A stretch of 64,000 nt of DNA, from contig NZ_JAFVMF010000005.1 of assembly GCF_017377715.1 (NCBI RefSeq), positions 62,001-126,000 of the forward strand, given 5' to 3'. This DNA is from Acetobacter sacchari (GTDB lineage: Bacteria; Pseudomonadota; Alphaproteobacteria; Acetobacterales; Acetobacteraceae). Positions 18,691 through 26,948 of the stretch are shown piece after piece. Position numbers and translations under genes: made by a program. Position 1 is the first letter of the stretch; every line of letters starts with the position of its first letter. The notes below the pieces were generated by a model that made no database searches, was not told where the DNA came from, and was given only the letters and a program-made list of their open reading frames with translations.

Positions 18691-19808
18691 AACAGGTGGC
18701 GACGCGCCTGGGGATGCCGGATATCGTCGCCACGGCGCCGATGGGCGACGTCGTGCGGATGGCGCGGCACGCCACCAGGCTGGCCAACTCTGCTCTGGCG
18801 GATGGCCTGCGCGCGCGCAGCAGGATGTGCAAAAAGGTAGAAAAATTCTTCCCCTTTGATCGTTATGTAGAACGCCTGCTTCATCTCGTCGCTCCAACGC
18901 GTCGCCGGATTTCGGTTGTCGTGCTTTCGTATAATTACGCCCGCTATCTGGCTGGTCGTCTGGCGACGATTTTCGCTCAGCATTATCCTGTCTTGGAAAT
19001 CATTGTTCTTGACGACGCCTCGACCGACGACAGCGTCACCGTGGCGCAAGCGACTGCGGAGGAGTGGGGCAGAAATATTCGTGTCGTCGCCAACAGAAGT
19101 GGATCGGGTTCGGTGTTCGCGCAGTGGCGCCGTGCCGCAGCGGAAGCGCGCGGAGACTGGGTATGGATCGCTGAAGCGGACGATCTGGCTGAGCCGGATT
19201 TCCTGAGACGCTTGTGCGCAGCGCTCGACGCGGCGCCAGAAGCTGTGATGGCATTTTCCGACAGCCGTGCAATCGACTCTGACGGGGGGCAGATTTTCGA
19301 ATCCTACAAGCCGTACTGCGCTTCGGTCGCTGGCGATGTTCTTGATCGCGATGGCGTGCATATGGGCGCGACATTCGTTACTGAGTATCTTAGCGAACGC
19401 AATCTTATCCTTAATGCATCGTCCGTGCTCTTTCGACGTGACGCGTTGCATGACGCCTTGTCGCGATGCCGGGAACTCGAAACATTCGAAGCGGCAGGAG
19501 ACTGGCGCCTTTATATCGAACTTTTGAACGCGCCGGGCGTACAGGTCGCGTATGTCGCCGAGCCGCTTAACGCCCACAGGCGCCACGAAAAATCGGTCAC
19601 AGGAAAAATGGCCTGCGATAAACAGTTAGATGAAATTACACGCATTCATCATCTGGTCGGTCGAATGGCGGCGAACGTTGAGGGTGTTGGTGAAAGGCAA
19701 AGAGTATACAGAGAAGAGTTGATGGAGCGCTTCGGATTGACCGAGACGCGCGCTGCGTCGTCGAGACGGAGGAATCCCCGGAGCAAGACCGGTCGCGTCA
19801 AAGCGTGA
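18687..19808 (+). CDS. Multi-domain glycan protein, 3' part: GT4 tail and GT2 glycosyltransferase domain
   Basis: This frame starts inside the GT4 domain: [17 protein letters not shown], read from about 18645, is the expected GT4 continuation of the preceding entry. If translated on its own, the best start is the ATG at 18687, which overlaps the upstream stop as ATGA. A complete family 2 (GT-A) domain follows: RRISVVVLSYNYARYLAGRL, LDDASTDDS, then WIAEADDLAEPDFL with a DxD-type motif, and NAHRRHEKSVTG near the end. Family 2 enzymes transfer sugars from nucleotide donors in polysaccharide synthesis. I infer one original 1279-residue GH99-GT4-GT2 protein, split either by a real repeat slippage or by a sequencing error. 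Confidence 0.85.
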   Translation: MKQVATRLGMPDIVATAPMGDVVRMARHATRLANSALADGLRARSRMCKKVEKFFPFDRYVERLLHLVAPTRRRISVVVLSYNYARYLAGRLATIFAQHYPVLEIIVLDDASTDDSVTVAQATAEEWGRNIRVVANRSGSGSVFAQWRRAAAEARGDWVWIAEADDLAEPDFLRRLCAALDAAPEAVMAFSDSRAIDSDGGQIFESYKPYCASVAGDVLDRDGVHMGATFVTEYLSERNLILNASSVLFRRDALHDALSRCRELETFEAAGDWRLYIELLNAPGVQVAYVAEPLNAHRRHEKSVTGKMACDKQLDEITRIHHLVGRMAANVEGVGERQRVYREELMERFGLTETRAASSRRRNPRSKTGRVKA

Positions 19809-20133
19809 ATTTTCTGGAGGCGTCGAGCGCTGCGCTTACAGGATCTACGCTTCTGACGGGCAGGCAGGGATTTTGAGTCACGTGGATCGTGATGTTCCCG
19901 GCTTGGCCACTGTTCAAGCAGGCAGTTTTGGTTGAAAACTTCCAAAAAATGGCGGCTACTAAAAATTGCAATTGATCCAGCCGAGAGTTTTTTCTTCTGC
20001 CTACGCGTTCGTGGCGCGATATTCGATAATGGGCTGCGCCCGCAGAAATTGATTCGCAGTTGATATTTTCTGCCCAAATTTCGGCGAACGCCGTTGCTCG
20101 ATCAACAGGTTCTATCTGATTGAAAAAGCGTGT
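19809..20133. other. Intergenic region after the glycan gene
   Basis: No gene is recognised. The last 20 bp contain an A/T-stem hairpin shared with the convergent ccm operon. A 142-codon minus-strand frame overlaps the glycosyltransferase end and has no recognisable features. Confidence 0.45.
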
Positions 20134-20146
20134 TCAGTCGCTTTTT
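20123..20146 (-). terminator. Likely bidirectional terminator at the ccm operon end
   Basis: AAAAAGCG (20123-20130) pairs with CGCTTTTT (20139-20146) around an 8-nt loop containing the stop codon of the zinc-ribbon gene. T-runs occur on both sides. The stem is AT-rich, so strength is uncertain. Confidence 0.5.
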
Positions 20147-20445
20147 TTCTTTGGGAGCCATCGATCCCCATACCGGTTCTGCGCAAGAACGAAACCAAGA
20201 AGCGCTCCGACGGCGAGCGCCACGCCGCCAATCAGGAGATCCCCGCGCACAGCAATCACAAGACCCCCCCCGACGCCCAAACCTGCGCCGGTTCCGATCA
20301 GAGCCTCCTTCGGCGTCGCACCGAAATGCTTCTGGGCACCGCAATGTGGGCAAACTTCCGCCGTGCGCCGCATCTTTCCTCGACACACCGGACAGAGCTG
20401 CAGACCGCTCATCTCCGGCTCGCGCATTGGCAAAGGAACGTTCAC
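20134..20445 (-). CDS. Zinc-ribbon membrane protein of unknown function
   Basis: A 103-residue protein with an N-terminal zinc ribbon of two CxxC knuckles (CPVCRGKM and CPHCGAQ), followed by two hydrophobic segments rich in Gly (ALIGTGAGLGVGGGLVIAV and LLIGGVALAVGALLGFVLA) and a basic tail KKKSD. The GTG start overlaps the ccmI stop by 4 bp (GTGA), so it is the last, translationally coupled gene of the ccm operon. Function is unknown; co-transcription suggests, but does not prove, a link to cytochrome c assembly. Confidence 0.75.
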   Translation of the reverse strand: MNVPLPMREPEMSGLQLCPVCRGKMRRTAEVCPHCGAQKHFGATPKEALIGTGAGLGVGGGLVIAVRGDLLIGGVALAVGALLGFVLAQNRYGDRWLPKKKSD

Positions 20446-21170
20446 GGTTGTTCCTGATCGTGCTCGCCCTGGGCGATACGTTGTTCGATGGACTCACGCC
20501 AGGGCGCGTCCTTTGGGGCGGCGTCCAGCGCACGGCGGTAAAGAGCAAGACTGTCGGCGCTGATGTGACCGTCCGCCATGGTCTGCTCTTCGGCGACTTC
20601 CGCAGCCAGTTCAGGCGCAAACCCGAGATCGAGCGCATGGCGCCATGCTTCTGCGGCGGCGGCGCTGCGTCCACGCGCAGCTTCGGCTTGTCCGAGCAGG
20701 AGGTAGCCCTGACGAAGCGTGGGGTCAGTCGGAGACATCTTGGTCAAAGCCACGCGCAGTTGATCGATCGCAGCGTTGCCTTTGGCGTCGCGCGCCTTGA
20801 TCTCTGCGAGACGGGGCTTCAACGGCTGGCCCGGCATCGTTGGATGTCCACCCGTCAGATACAAGCCGATTGCGATGAATGGAATCAGCGCAAGGGCCAC
20901 GATAGCGCGCGCCCGCGCAGACTTTTCCGAAATGTCCGACCGGGCGCGATCGGCCGCAAGGATGCGCCGCTGGATTTCGAGTTTCGCAATCGTGTGCTCA
21001 GCCGGAGCGATCATCCCGATCGACAGGTCGCGCTCAAGCTCGGTCAACTGGGCTTCATGCAGGGCCAAAGCCGCGCTGCGTTCATCCTGAGCACGTCCCC
21101 GGAGCCAGAAAGCGGTCGCCGCCGGAAGCAGGGCAAAAAGACTCAGGCAGCCAATGCCGATCCAGATCAT
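20442..21170 (-). CDS. ccmI: Cytochrome c maturation protein CcmI
   Basis: A 242-residue inner membrane protein with an N-terminal membrane segment (IWIGIGCLSLFALLPAATAFWL), a cytoplasmic region with the CcmI-like heptad-rich stretch (LHEAQLTELERDLSIGMI), a second membrane segment near 90 (ALALIPFIAIGLYLTGG) and a periplasmic TPR-like tail. CcmI chaperones apocytochrome c and hands it to the CcmF/CcmH ligation complex. It follows ccmH after 66 bp and is coupled to the next gene. Confidence 0.87.
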   Translation of the reverse strand: MIWIGIGCLSLFALLPAATAFWLRGRAQDERSAALALHEAQLTELERDLSIGMIAPAEHTIAKLEIQRRILAADRARSDISEKSARARAIVALALIPFIAIGLYLTGGHPTMPGQPLKPRLAEIKARDAKGNAAIDQLRVALTKMSPTDPTLRQGYLLLGQAEAARGRSAAAAEAWRHALDLGFAPELAAEVAEEQTMADGHISADSLALYRRALDAAPKDAPWRESIEQRIAQGEHDQEQP

Positions 21171-21236
21171 GCCGCGTTTCCGCCATTTGTATTGCTGGCG
21201 GCAGTCAATGCCGATTCATCGAATTTAGGAGTCATC

Positions 21237-21716
21237 TCAACGCTCACGGGACAATTCTTCGAGACGCGCGCGTTCTTCGTCCGTCAACGGCGCGGCCTGC
21301 GGCTTTTTACGAAAAATCACGACGGCGCCGATAATTCCGGCGAGCAACGCCAGCGCGGGCATCCCCCAGAGAAGAAGCGTAGCCACGGTGACAGGCGGGC
21401 TGAGGCGGATGAAATCGCCATAGCGCGAAACCATCCAGGCGATGACCTGCTGCTGACTTTCGCCCTTCGCGACATGCTCACGCACGACCTTCCGCAGATC
21501 GCGGGCAAGACCGGCGCTGCTGTCTTCGATCGACTCATTCTGACAGACGAGGCAGCGAAGCTGCGATCCGATGGCCTCCGCCTGCGCTTCCTGTTTTGGA
21601 TCCGGGAGCATTTCCGACGGATCGTCCACCGCCGACGCCAAAACCGGCGCGAGGAACAGCATCGCAGCCAGAGCGACGGATGCATGTCGGCCTCTCTGGA
21701 ACACGAGGCGCCTCAT
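21237..21716 (-). CDS. ccmH: Cytochrome c maturation protein CcmH
   Basis: A 159-residue membrane-anchored thiol oxidoreductase. It has a signal segment (VALAAMLFLAPVLASA), the diagnostic LRCLVCQNESIEDS motif with Cys55 and Cys58, and a C-terminal membrane helix (LLLWGMPALALLAGIIGAVVIF). In system I cytochrome c biogenesis it keeps the apocytochrome CXXCH thiols reduced for heme ligation. Its ATG overlaps the ccmG stop by 4 bp. Confidence 0.94.
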   Translation of the reverse strand: MRRLVFQRGRHASVALAAMLFLAPVLASAVDDPSEMLPDPKQEAQAEAIGSQLRCLVCQNESIEDSSAGLARDLRKVVREHVAKGESQQQVIAWMVSRYGDFIRLSPPVTVATLLLWGMPALALLAGIIGAVVIFRKKPQAAPLTDEERARLEELSRER

Positions 21717-22285
21717 CGCTTCGTCTGCCCAAGCGCTGCGTCGAGGGCGTTCTGCACCTCATCATTGTTCAGGCCAGCCGCGCCATGCCAGACGATCTTC
21801 CCGCCCGGAGCGATCAGGAAACTTTCCGGCACGCCGGACACGCCCCAGTCGATGGCCACGCGGCCTTCGAAATCACTGCCGATCCGCGCATAAGGGTTTC
21901 CGGCGTGGCGCAGGAAACCGGCGGCGTTGTCTGGCTTGTCCTTGTAAGCGATGCCCCAGATCGGAAGCCGATCACGTAACTTCAGCAGTTGTGGCATCTC
22001 CGCGATGCACGGGATGCACCATGAGGCGAAGAAGTTGATCAGGACCGGAGTCGTGATCGCCTGAAGGTCGTGGCTCGAGAAACCGACGCCCGGCGTCTGA
22101 TCCGTTACTGCGAAGTCCGGGACAGGACGCCCCGTCGACGGCGCGTTGATGTCATGGGGGTTGAACGAACCCTTCTGCATGCCCGACAGCATGCCCCAGA
22201 ATGCCGCGCCCACGACGCCAGCGCCCGCCAGAGGCAGAGCCATCATGACCCGGCGTCGGGCGAGGGAAGGACCTTCGGCGCTCAT
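21713..22285 (-). CDS. ccmG: Thiol:disulfide interchange protein CcmG (DsbE)
   Basis: A 190-residue membrane-tethered thioredoxin-fold protein. The ATG at 22285 overlaps the ccmF stop (ATGA) and is preferred over a longer frame start at 22402. An N-terminal anchor (VMMALPLAGAGVVGAAFWGML) precedes the thioredoxin domain with active site FASWCIPC (Cys90, Cys93) and the cis-Pro region GVSGVPESFLI. CcmG supplies reducing power to CcmH and apocytochrome c in the periplasm. Confidence 0.93.
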   Translation of the reverse strand: MSAEGPSLARRRVMMALPLAGAGVVGAAFWGMLSGMQKGSFNPHDINAPSTGRPVPDFAVTDQTPGVGFSSHDLQAITTPVLINFFASWCIPCIAEMPQLLKLRDRLPIWGIAYKDKPDNAAGFLRHAGNPYARIGSDFEGRVAIDWGVSGVPESFLIAPGGKIVWHGAAGLNNDEVQNALDAALGQTKR

Positions 22286-24261
22286 TCCGCGGCTACCGCA
22301 TTGGGCGCGGGCGCGCGTCGCGGCGCCCCGACGCGCATGCGCCGATCCGAAAGAGAGAGCGCGCCGCCGAACGCCATGATCAATGCGCCAAGCCACATCC
22401 ATGGCGCCAGCGGGTTGTAATGCAGACGCAACACATAGGTTGGATGAGCGTCGTCGCCATGTTTGTCGCCGATCACGCCATACAGGTCCGAGAAGCCGTT
22501 GGTGTGGATAGACACCTCGGTCGTGGTCTGGTTCTGCGCGTTGAAGCTGCGCTTGGACGGATGCATGACGGTCACCAGATGTCCGTTGCGACGGACTTCG
22601 ATCGTACCGACCAGCGCCGTGTAGTTCGGGCCGGGCTCGGTCTTCACGCCGGCCAGGGTCCAGTCATATCCGGCCAGACTTTCGGTCTGGCCGACAGGCA
22701 CCTCGACGATCTTGTGCTGCGCCTGAGACATGGCGGCGAGGCCCAGTGCGCTGACGCCAACGCCCGCATGGGCCAGCGCAGCGCCAAAAGCGGCGCGCGG
22801 CAGAAAGCGGGCGCGGTTGAAGCTCTGTCCCAGCGGAATGCGGAACAGGGCGACGCGGTTGGCGATATCGGTCGCGCTGGTGGCGATGACCCACACTGCG
22901 CCTGTCGCGCACAAGATTGGCAGCACGCCCGACAGGCTCCACGTAGCGACTGCAAAGGCCAGCAGCGTCGCGAGCGCTGCGATCCACAAGCGGCGCAGGA
23001 CCGGCCACATCTGCGCGCGCTTCCACGGGAGCATCGGCCCGAAACCCATGAACGCAAAAAGCGGAATGGCGAGGGGAATGGTCGCTGCGTCGAAAAACGG
23101 CTTGCCGACCGAAATCGTTTTGCCGAACAGCAGGGACATGAACGGCGGATACATCGTGCCCGTCAGCACCACGGCGCATATCGAACACAGCAGGATATTG
23201 TTCAGCACAAGAAGTCCCTCTCGCGACACCGGCGAGAACAGGCCGCCTGCCGTCAGGGACGGCGCGCGCCACGCGAACAGCGCCAGCGATCCGCCAATGA
23301 CCAGCCCAAGCAACCCGAGGATAAAGATGCCGCGTGCAGGATCGTTGGCGAAGGCGTGAACCGAATTCAGGATTCCGGAACGCACGAGGAACGTCCCGGA
23401 AAGCGAGAACGAGAACGTCGCGATGGCCAGCAGGACGGTCCAGATTTTCAGCGCCTCGCGCTTTTCCACAACGATCGCCGAATGCATCAGCGCCGTGCCT
23501 GACAGCCACGGGATGAGGGACGCGTTTTCCACCGGATCCCAGAACCAGTAGCCGCCCCAGCCAAGCACGTAATAGGACCACCACGACCCCAGGGCGATGC
23601 CGCAGGTCAGGAACGCCCAGGCTGCGACTGCCCATGGTCGGACCCAACGCCCCCAGGCGGCGTCGACGCGCCCTTCTATCAGCGCTGCGATGGCGAAAGC
23701 GAAGGGCACCGCAAAGCCCACATAGCCCGTGTAGAGAATGGGCGGATGGAACGCGAGGCCGGGATCCTGAAGCAGAGGATTCATGCCCTGCCCGTCAAGA
23801 GGGGCGGGCCACACGCGGTCGAACGGATCGGATGTGGTGAGGCAGAAGAGCTCGAACCCCGCCGCGACGCCGCCAAGGACGGCGAGCACCCGCGCGCGCA
23901 GGGCGGCTGGAAGATTGCGCCCGAAAGCCGCGACCGCCGCGCCGCACAGTCCGAGAATCAGCGCCCACAGAAGGATCGAGCCTTCATGGTTTCCCCAAAC
24001 CCCGGTGATTTTATAGAGCAGCGGCTTGGTGACGGCGCTGTTTTCCAGAATGTTAGCGACGGAGAAATCGTCGCTGATCGCGGCGTCGATAAGGCAGAGG
24101 AACGAAGCGCCTAGCGCAATGACCTGCCCGAGCGCTAGGCCGGGAGCCATCGTCATCAGCCTTCGATCTCGGCGCTGGGCGCCTATCAGCGGCAGGATGG
24201 TCTGTGCGAAGGCGAAAGCGCAGGCGAGCGCAAGGGCGAAATGGCCGAGTTCGGGGCTCAC
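22282..24261 (-). CDS. ccmF: Heme lyase CcmF
   Basis: A 659-residue polytopic membrane protein, normal length for CcmF, from a GTG start at 24261. The tryptophan-rich heme-binding signature GWGGYWFWDPVENASLIPWL is present, together with GVWGNHEGSILLWALIL and GTFLVRSGILNSVHAFA. With CcmH and CcmI it attaches heme covalently to apocytochromes c on the periplasmic face. The gap to ccmE is 76 bp and the stop overlaps ccmG. Confidence 0.96.
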   Translation of the reverse strand: MSPELGHFALALACAFAFAQTILPLIGAQRRDRRLMTMAPGLALGQVIALGASFLCLIDAAISDDFSVANILENSAVTKPLLYKITGVWGNHEGSILLWALILGLCGAAVAAFGRNLPAALRARVLAVLGGVAAGFELFCLTTSDPFDRVWPAPLDGQGMNPLLQDPGLAFHPPILYTGYVGFAVPFAFAIAALIEGRVDAAWGRWVRPWAVAAWAFLTCGIALGSWWSYYVLGWGGYWFWDPVENASLIPWLSGTALMHSAIVVEKREALKIWTVLLAIATFSFSLSGTFLVRSGILNSVHAFANDPARGIFILGLLGLVIGGSLALFAWRAPSLTAGGLFSPVSREGLLVLNNILLCSICAVVLTGTMYPPFMSLLFGKTISVGKPFFDAATIPLAIPLFAFMGFGPMLPWKRAQMWPVLRRLWIAALATLLAFAVATWSLSGVLPILCATGAVWVIATSATDIANRVALFRIPLGQSFNRARFLPRAAFGAALAHAGVGVSALGLAAMSQAQHKIVEVPVGQTESLAGYDWTLAGVKTEPGPNYTALVGTIEVRRNGHLVTVMHPSKRSFNAQNQTTTEVSIHTNGFSDLYGVIGDKHGDDAHPTYVLRLHYNPLAPWMWLGALIMAFGGALSLSDRRMRVGAPRRAPAPNAVAAE

Positions 24262-24337
24262 GCAACGTTCCTATTATCTTGAATCGGCGCGCTTCGGGGA
24301 GCGCGCGGCATAAGGCCGCAGAAGAAAGTCGCCACGA

Positions 24338-24856
24338 TCAACTGCCGCGAGAAGACGTCTTCGCGTCTTTGGCTGTCATGGCGTTCCAGCTTGCAGCATT
24401 TGGCGGCGGGCCGAATTTGGGGTCCCATTTGCCGGACTTCTGCAACTCTTCAGCCACTTCCTTGGGCATATAGGTTTCGTCATGCTTGGCGAGAACCTCC
24501 GAGGCGGCGAAACCGCCGCTAGGCGTCATCGACCCGACGGCCACGACGCTCTGCCCTTCCCGGAACAGGTCGGGGAGGATGCCTTCGAACTGCACCGTCA
24601 CGGCGGCCTGCCCGTCGGTCACCTCAAAGCTGTTCACCGGCGTTTCGCCATGCCGTTCCCGGTGCACCGATCCGGCGACAACCATCCCGCCGAGGCGAAT
24701 GGTGCGGTCGGCCGGGGGCACCTTCGCGGCGACCTGCGACGGCGTCATGAAGAACACGATGTTAGAGGAGAACGCCGAGAGCGTTAGTCCGGCGGCGGCT
24801 CCAAGCCCAGCAACGCAGGCGATGACCAGCCAGAGTCGGCGTGTCTTGCGTTTCAT
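24338..24856 (-). CDS. ccmE: Cytochrome c heme chaperone CcmE
   Basis: A 172-residue membrane-anchored OB-fold heme chaperone. An N-terminal anchor (LWLVIACVAGLGAAAGLTLSAF) precedes the periplasmic domain, and the heme-binding motif is VLAKHDETYMP, with His125 (covalent heme) and Tyr129 (the HxxxY form). It carries heme from CcmC to CcmF. Its start overlaps the ccmD stop by 4 bp. Confidence 0.95.
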   Translation of the reverse strand: MKRKTRRLWLVIACVAGLGAAAGLTLSAFSSNIVFFMTPSQVAAKVPPADRTIRLGGMVVAGSVHRERHGETPVNSFEVTDGQAAVTVQFEGILPDLFREGQSVVAVGSMTPSGGFAASEVLAKHDETYMPKEVAEELQKSGKWDPKFGPPPNAASWNAMTAKDAKTSSRGS

Positions 24857-25038
24857 GCGCTGACTCCGGCGCGACCTGTCCCTGTCTGACCGTCCACGGG
24901 CTGTCGCCCGCGTGCGGCTTCAAGCGTGGCAAGGCGCGCACGGTCGCGACGCAGGCGCAGCGCAGCGCCGATCGACAGATAAAGCGCCAGCCCGCTGGCC
25001 AGCCCATAAGCAGCCAGAATGTATGGAAGATGCGTCAT
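24853..25038 (-). CDS. ccmD: Heme exporter accessory protein CcmD
   Basis: A 61-residue protein with one membrane helix (YILAAYGLASGLALYLSIGAAL) followed by a basic segment (RLRRDRARL), the usual CcmD plan. CcmD helps release holo-CcmE from the CcmABC complex. It overlaps both neighbours by 4 bp (ccmC stop and ccmE start), which supports its reality despite the short length. Confidence 0.88.
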   Translation of the reverse strand: MTHLPYILAAYGLASGLALYLSIGAALRLRRDRARLATLEAARGRQPVDGQTGTGRAGVSA

Positions 25039-25826
25039 ACGGCCAACTCCTGCGCGCCAGATTCAGCGAGAGTGGCGTTAACCGACGTTCCGCGGCGCGG
25101 ACTGGTGAGCAGACTACGGATGCGATGCTCCATTACACCAGCGCGCAGGCGGGCGACGACGATTGCGGCGAATCCGAACGTGAACCCAAGCGTCGAGACG
25201 AGCAGGGGCCAGAGCATGGCGTGCGACATCGTAGGGGCGCCGGTCAGGGTGATGCTGTCGGGCTGATGCAGGGTGTTCCACCATTGTACGCTGAATTTGA
25301 TGATCGGCAGATCCACCGCACCGGCAAGCGCCAGAATCGCCGCAGCGCGATAACCCCGTTGCGGATCGTCGAAAGCGCGGATCAGCGCGATATGGCCGAG
25401 ATAGAGGAAGAACAACACCAGCACGGAAGTCAGGCGCGCGTCCCAAACCCACCATGTGCCCCACATGGGTTTGCCCCAGAGCGAACCTGTGGCGAGGCAT
25501 GTAGCGGTTACGCATGCCCCGACCGGACCAATCTCCACCGCGGCCAGATCGGCCAGAGGATGCCGCCATACCAGGGAAAGCACCGCGCAAACTGCAAGCG
25601 CGGCGTATCCCGAAGACGCCAGCCACGCGCACGGCACATGCACATACATGATACGTACCGAATCGCCCTGCTGCCAGTCGGCGGGCGAGAAGAACAGGCC
25701 CCAGCCGAGACCGCACAGCGTCAGCAAAATCGCGGGCCATGTGAGCCACGGTTGCAGCGTTGCGCCCAGCTTCAGAAAGCGTCCGGGATTGGCGTAGCGA
25801 TGAAAAAGGGCGCCGGCGCGATCCAT
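25035..25826 (-). CDS. ccmC: Heme transporter/handling protein CcmC
   Basis: A 263-residue six-helix membrane protein carrying the tryptophan-rich WWD signature (WGTWWVWDARLTS) and VRIMYVHVPCAWLA with a conserved His. It loads heme onto CcmE. The ATG at 25826 is taken as start; the frame extends to a TTG at 25847, and neither has a good ribosome binding site. It heads this ccm cluster. The ATP-binding and permease genes ccmA and ccmB, which usually precede ccmC, are absent from this locus. Confidence 0.93.
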   Translation of the reverse strand: MDRAGALFHRYANPGRFLKLGATLQPWLTWPAILLTLCGLGWGLFFSPADWQQGDSVRIMYVHVPCAWLASSGYAALAVCAVLSLVWRHPLADLAAVEIGPVGACVTATCLATGSLWGKPMWGTWWVWDARLTSVLVLFFLYLGHIALIRAFDDPQRGYRAAAILALAGAVDLPIIKFSVQWWNTLHQPDSITLTGAPTMSHAMLWPLLVSTLGFTFGFAAIVVARLRAGVMEHRIRSLLTSPRRGTSVNATLAESGAQELAV

Positions 25827-26037
25827 GAATGTCGGGGAAGCGTTCAAGATCTGTCTGTGTCCTGATCGAAGAGACGGCGTCCGGTTACGTCGTCGCGTCT
25901 ACATGGGATCGCGCCAGAGCGCGGAAAAGGCCCCACCGCAAATGGCGGGGCGCACGTTCCTACACTATCATGACGACGTTGACACGGGCCACCCGACTCA
26001 TGGGTGGCTCTCCTCTTGCACACGACCGGAGCCCGCC

Positions 26038-26331
26038 ATGCTGTTCACCATTGTCTGCACTGACAAACCCGGAGCGTTCGAAACTCGGTCAGCCACTCGC
26101 GAAAGCCATCTTGCTTACCTGCAGACCTATGTCGATCGCATTCAATTCGCCGGTCCGCTGTTCAATCATGACGGACGGGCTTGCGGCAGCCTGCTGATCG
26201 TCGATGTGGAGGACCGCGCCGCCGCAGAAGGATTCGCGGCGAGTGATCCGTATGCAAAGGTCGACCTGTTCGAAAGCGTCGTCATTCGTCCCACGCGCGC
26301 GGTGTTTCGCGACGGAGCTCTCGCGGAATGA
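26038..26331 (+). CDS. YciI-like (YCII domain) protein
   Basis: A 97-residue ferredoxin-like alpha/beta protein. The ATG at 26038 gives the standard N-terminus (MLFTIVCTDKPGAFETRSATRESHLAYL), with a conserved His in RESHLAYL; SDPYAKVDLFESVVIRP is the typical YCII C-terminal part. Function in the family is unsettled; a dechlorinase-like fold and small-molecule binding have been proposed. Its stop overlaps the start of the EVE gene (ATGA), so the two are coupled. Confidence 0.83.
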   Translation: MLFTIVCTDKPGAFETRSATRESHLAYLQTYVDRIQFAGPLFNHDGRACGSLLIVDVEDRAAAEGFAASDPYAKVDLFESVVIRPTRAVFRDGALAE

Positions 26332-26780
26332 GCAGGGAGCCCGACGCGTTGGCGCGTCAGTACTGGCTGGTGAAGTCGGAGCCCGACGCGTTTTCCTGGG
26401 ACGAGCAGGTGGCCAACGATGTCGAGCCGTGGACCGGGGTGCGCAATCATCAGGCCAAGAAAAACCTCGCCGCGATGAAGAAGGGTGATCTGGCCTTCTT
26501 CTACCACTCGAATGAAGGGCGGGAGATCGTCGGCGTCGTGGAAATTGCTCGGGAGGCGTATCCAGATCCTTCCGCAGAGGCTGGACCATGGGTCTGCGTC
26601 GATGTGAAGACTGTTGGGCCGATGCCGCGGGCGGTGACTCTTGCAGAAATGAAGGCGGACGAGGCTCTGGCCGATCTGGCGTTGATCAGGCAGTCACGCC
26701 TTTCGGTCGTTCCGGTGTCGCCCGAACACTGGACGCATATCTGCGTACTTGGAGGCTGGAAAGGCACAGCTTCACGTTGA
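26328..26780 (+). CDS. EVE domain protein (THYN1-like)
   Basis: A 150-residue single-domain EVE protein: YWLVKSEPDAFSWDEQ at the N-terminus, WTGVRNHQAKKNLAAMKKGDLAFFYHS, and IVGVVEIAREAYPDP in the middle. EVE domains share the PUA-like fold of YTH and ASCH domains and are thought to bind modified bases. It is widespread in Alphaproteobacteria as a housekeeping gene next to a YciI-like protein, as here. The start codon overlaps the yciI-like stop by 4 bp. Confidence 0.9.
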   Translation: MSREPDALARQYWLVKSEPDAFSWDEQVANDVEPWTGVRNHQAKKNLAAMKKGDLAFFYHSNEGREIVGVVEIAREAYPDPSAEAGPWVCVDVKTVGPMPRAVTLAEMKADEALADLALIRQSRLSVVPVSPEHWTHICVLGGWKGTASR

Positions 26781-26812
26781 CGTGAGGCGCGCCGGTCTTA
26801 CGCAGTCGCCTC

Positions 26813-26840
26813 CCGTTCAGCCGGCACGCTGGCTGAACGG
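26813..26840. terminator. Hairpin between convergent EVE and KirBac genes
   Basis: CCGTTCAGCC (26813-26822) pairs with GGCTGAACGG (26831-26840) around an 8-nt loop. It lies between convergent genes and may terminate both, but neither side has a real T-run. Confidence 0.45.
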
Positions 26841-26948
26841 AAAAGCAGACAATGGTCTGCTGCGGGCAGTCGCTGTTCCTTAATCTTTCGAGAAATTCTT
26901 ATCCCCTCGACGGGCCGCTGGCTCCGCCATCAAGGAAGAACCGCGCGC

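Noticed and set aside
20130..21893. A 587-codon plus-strand frame over ccmI and ccmH
   Set aside because: Antisense to clearly recognised ccm genes; no domain is visible.
22420..23502. Long plus-strand frame inside ccmF
   Set aside because: It lies wholly antisense to the well-supported ccmF gene and has low-complexity Arg/Gln/His-rich composition.
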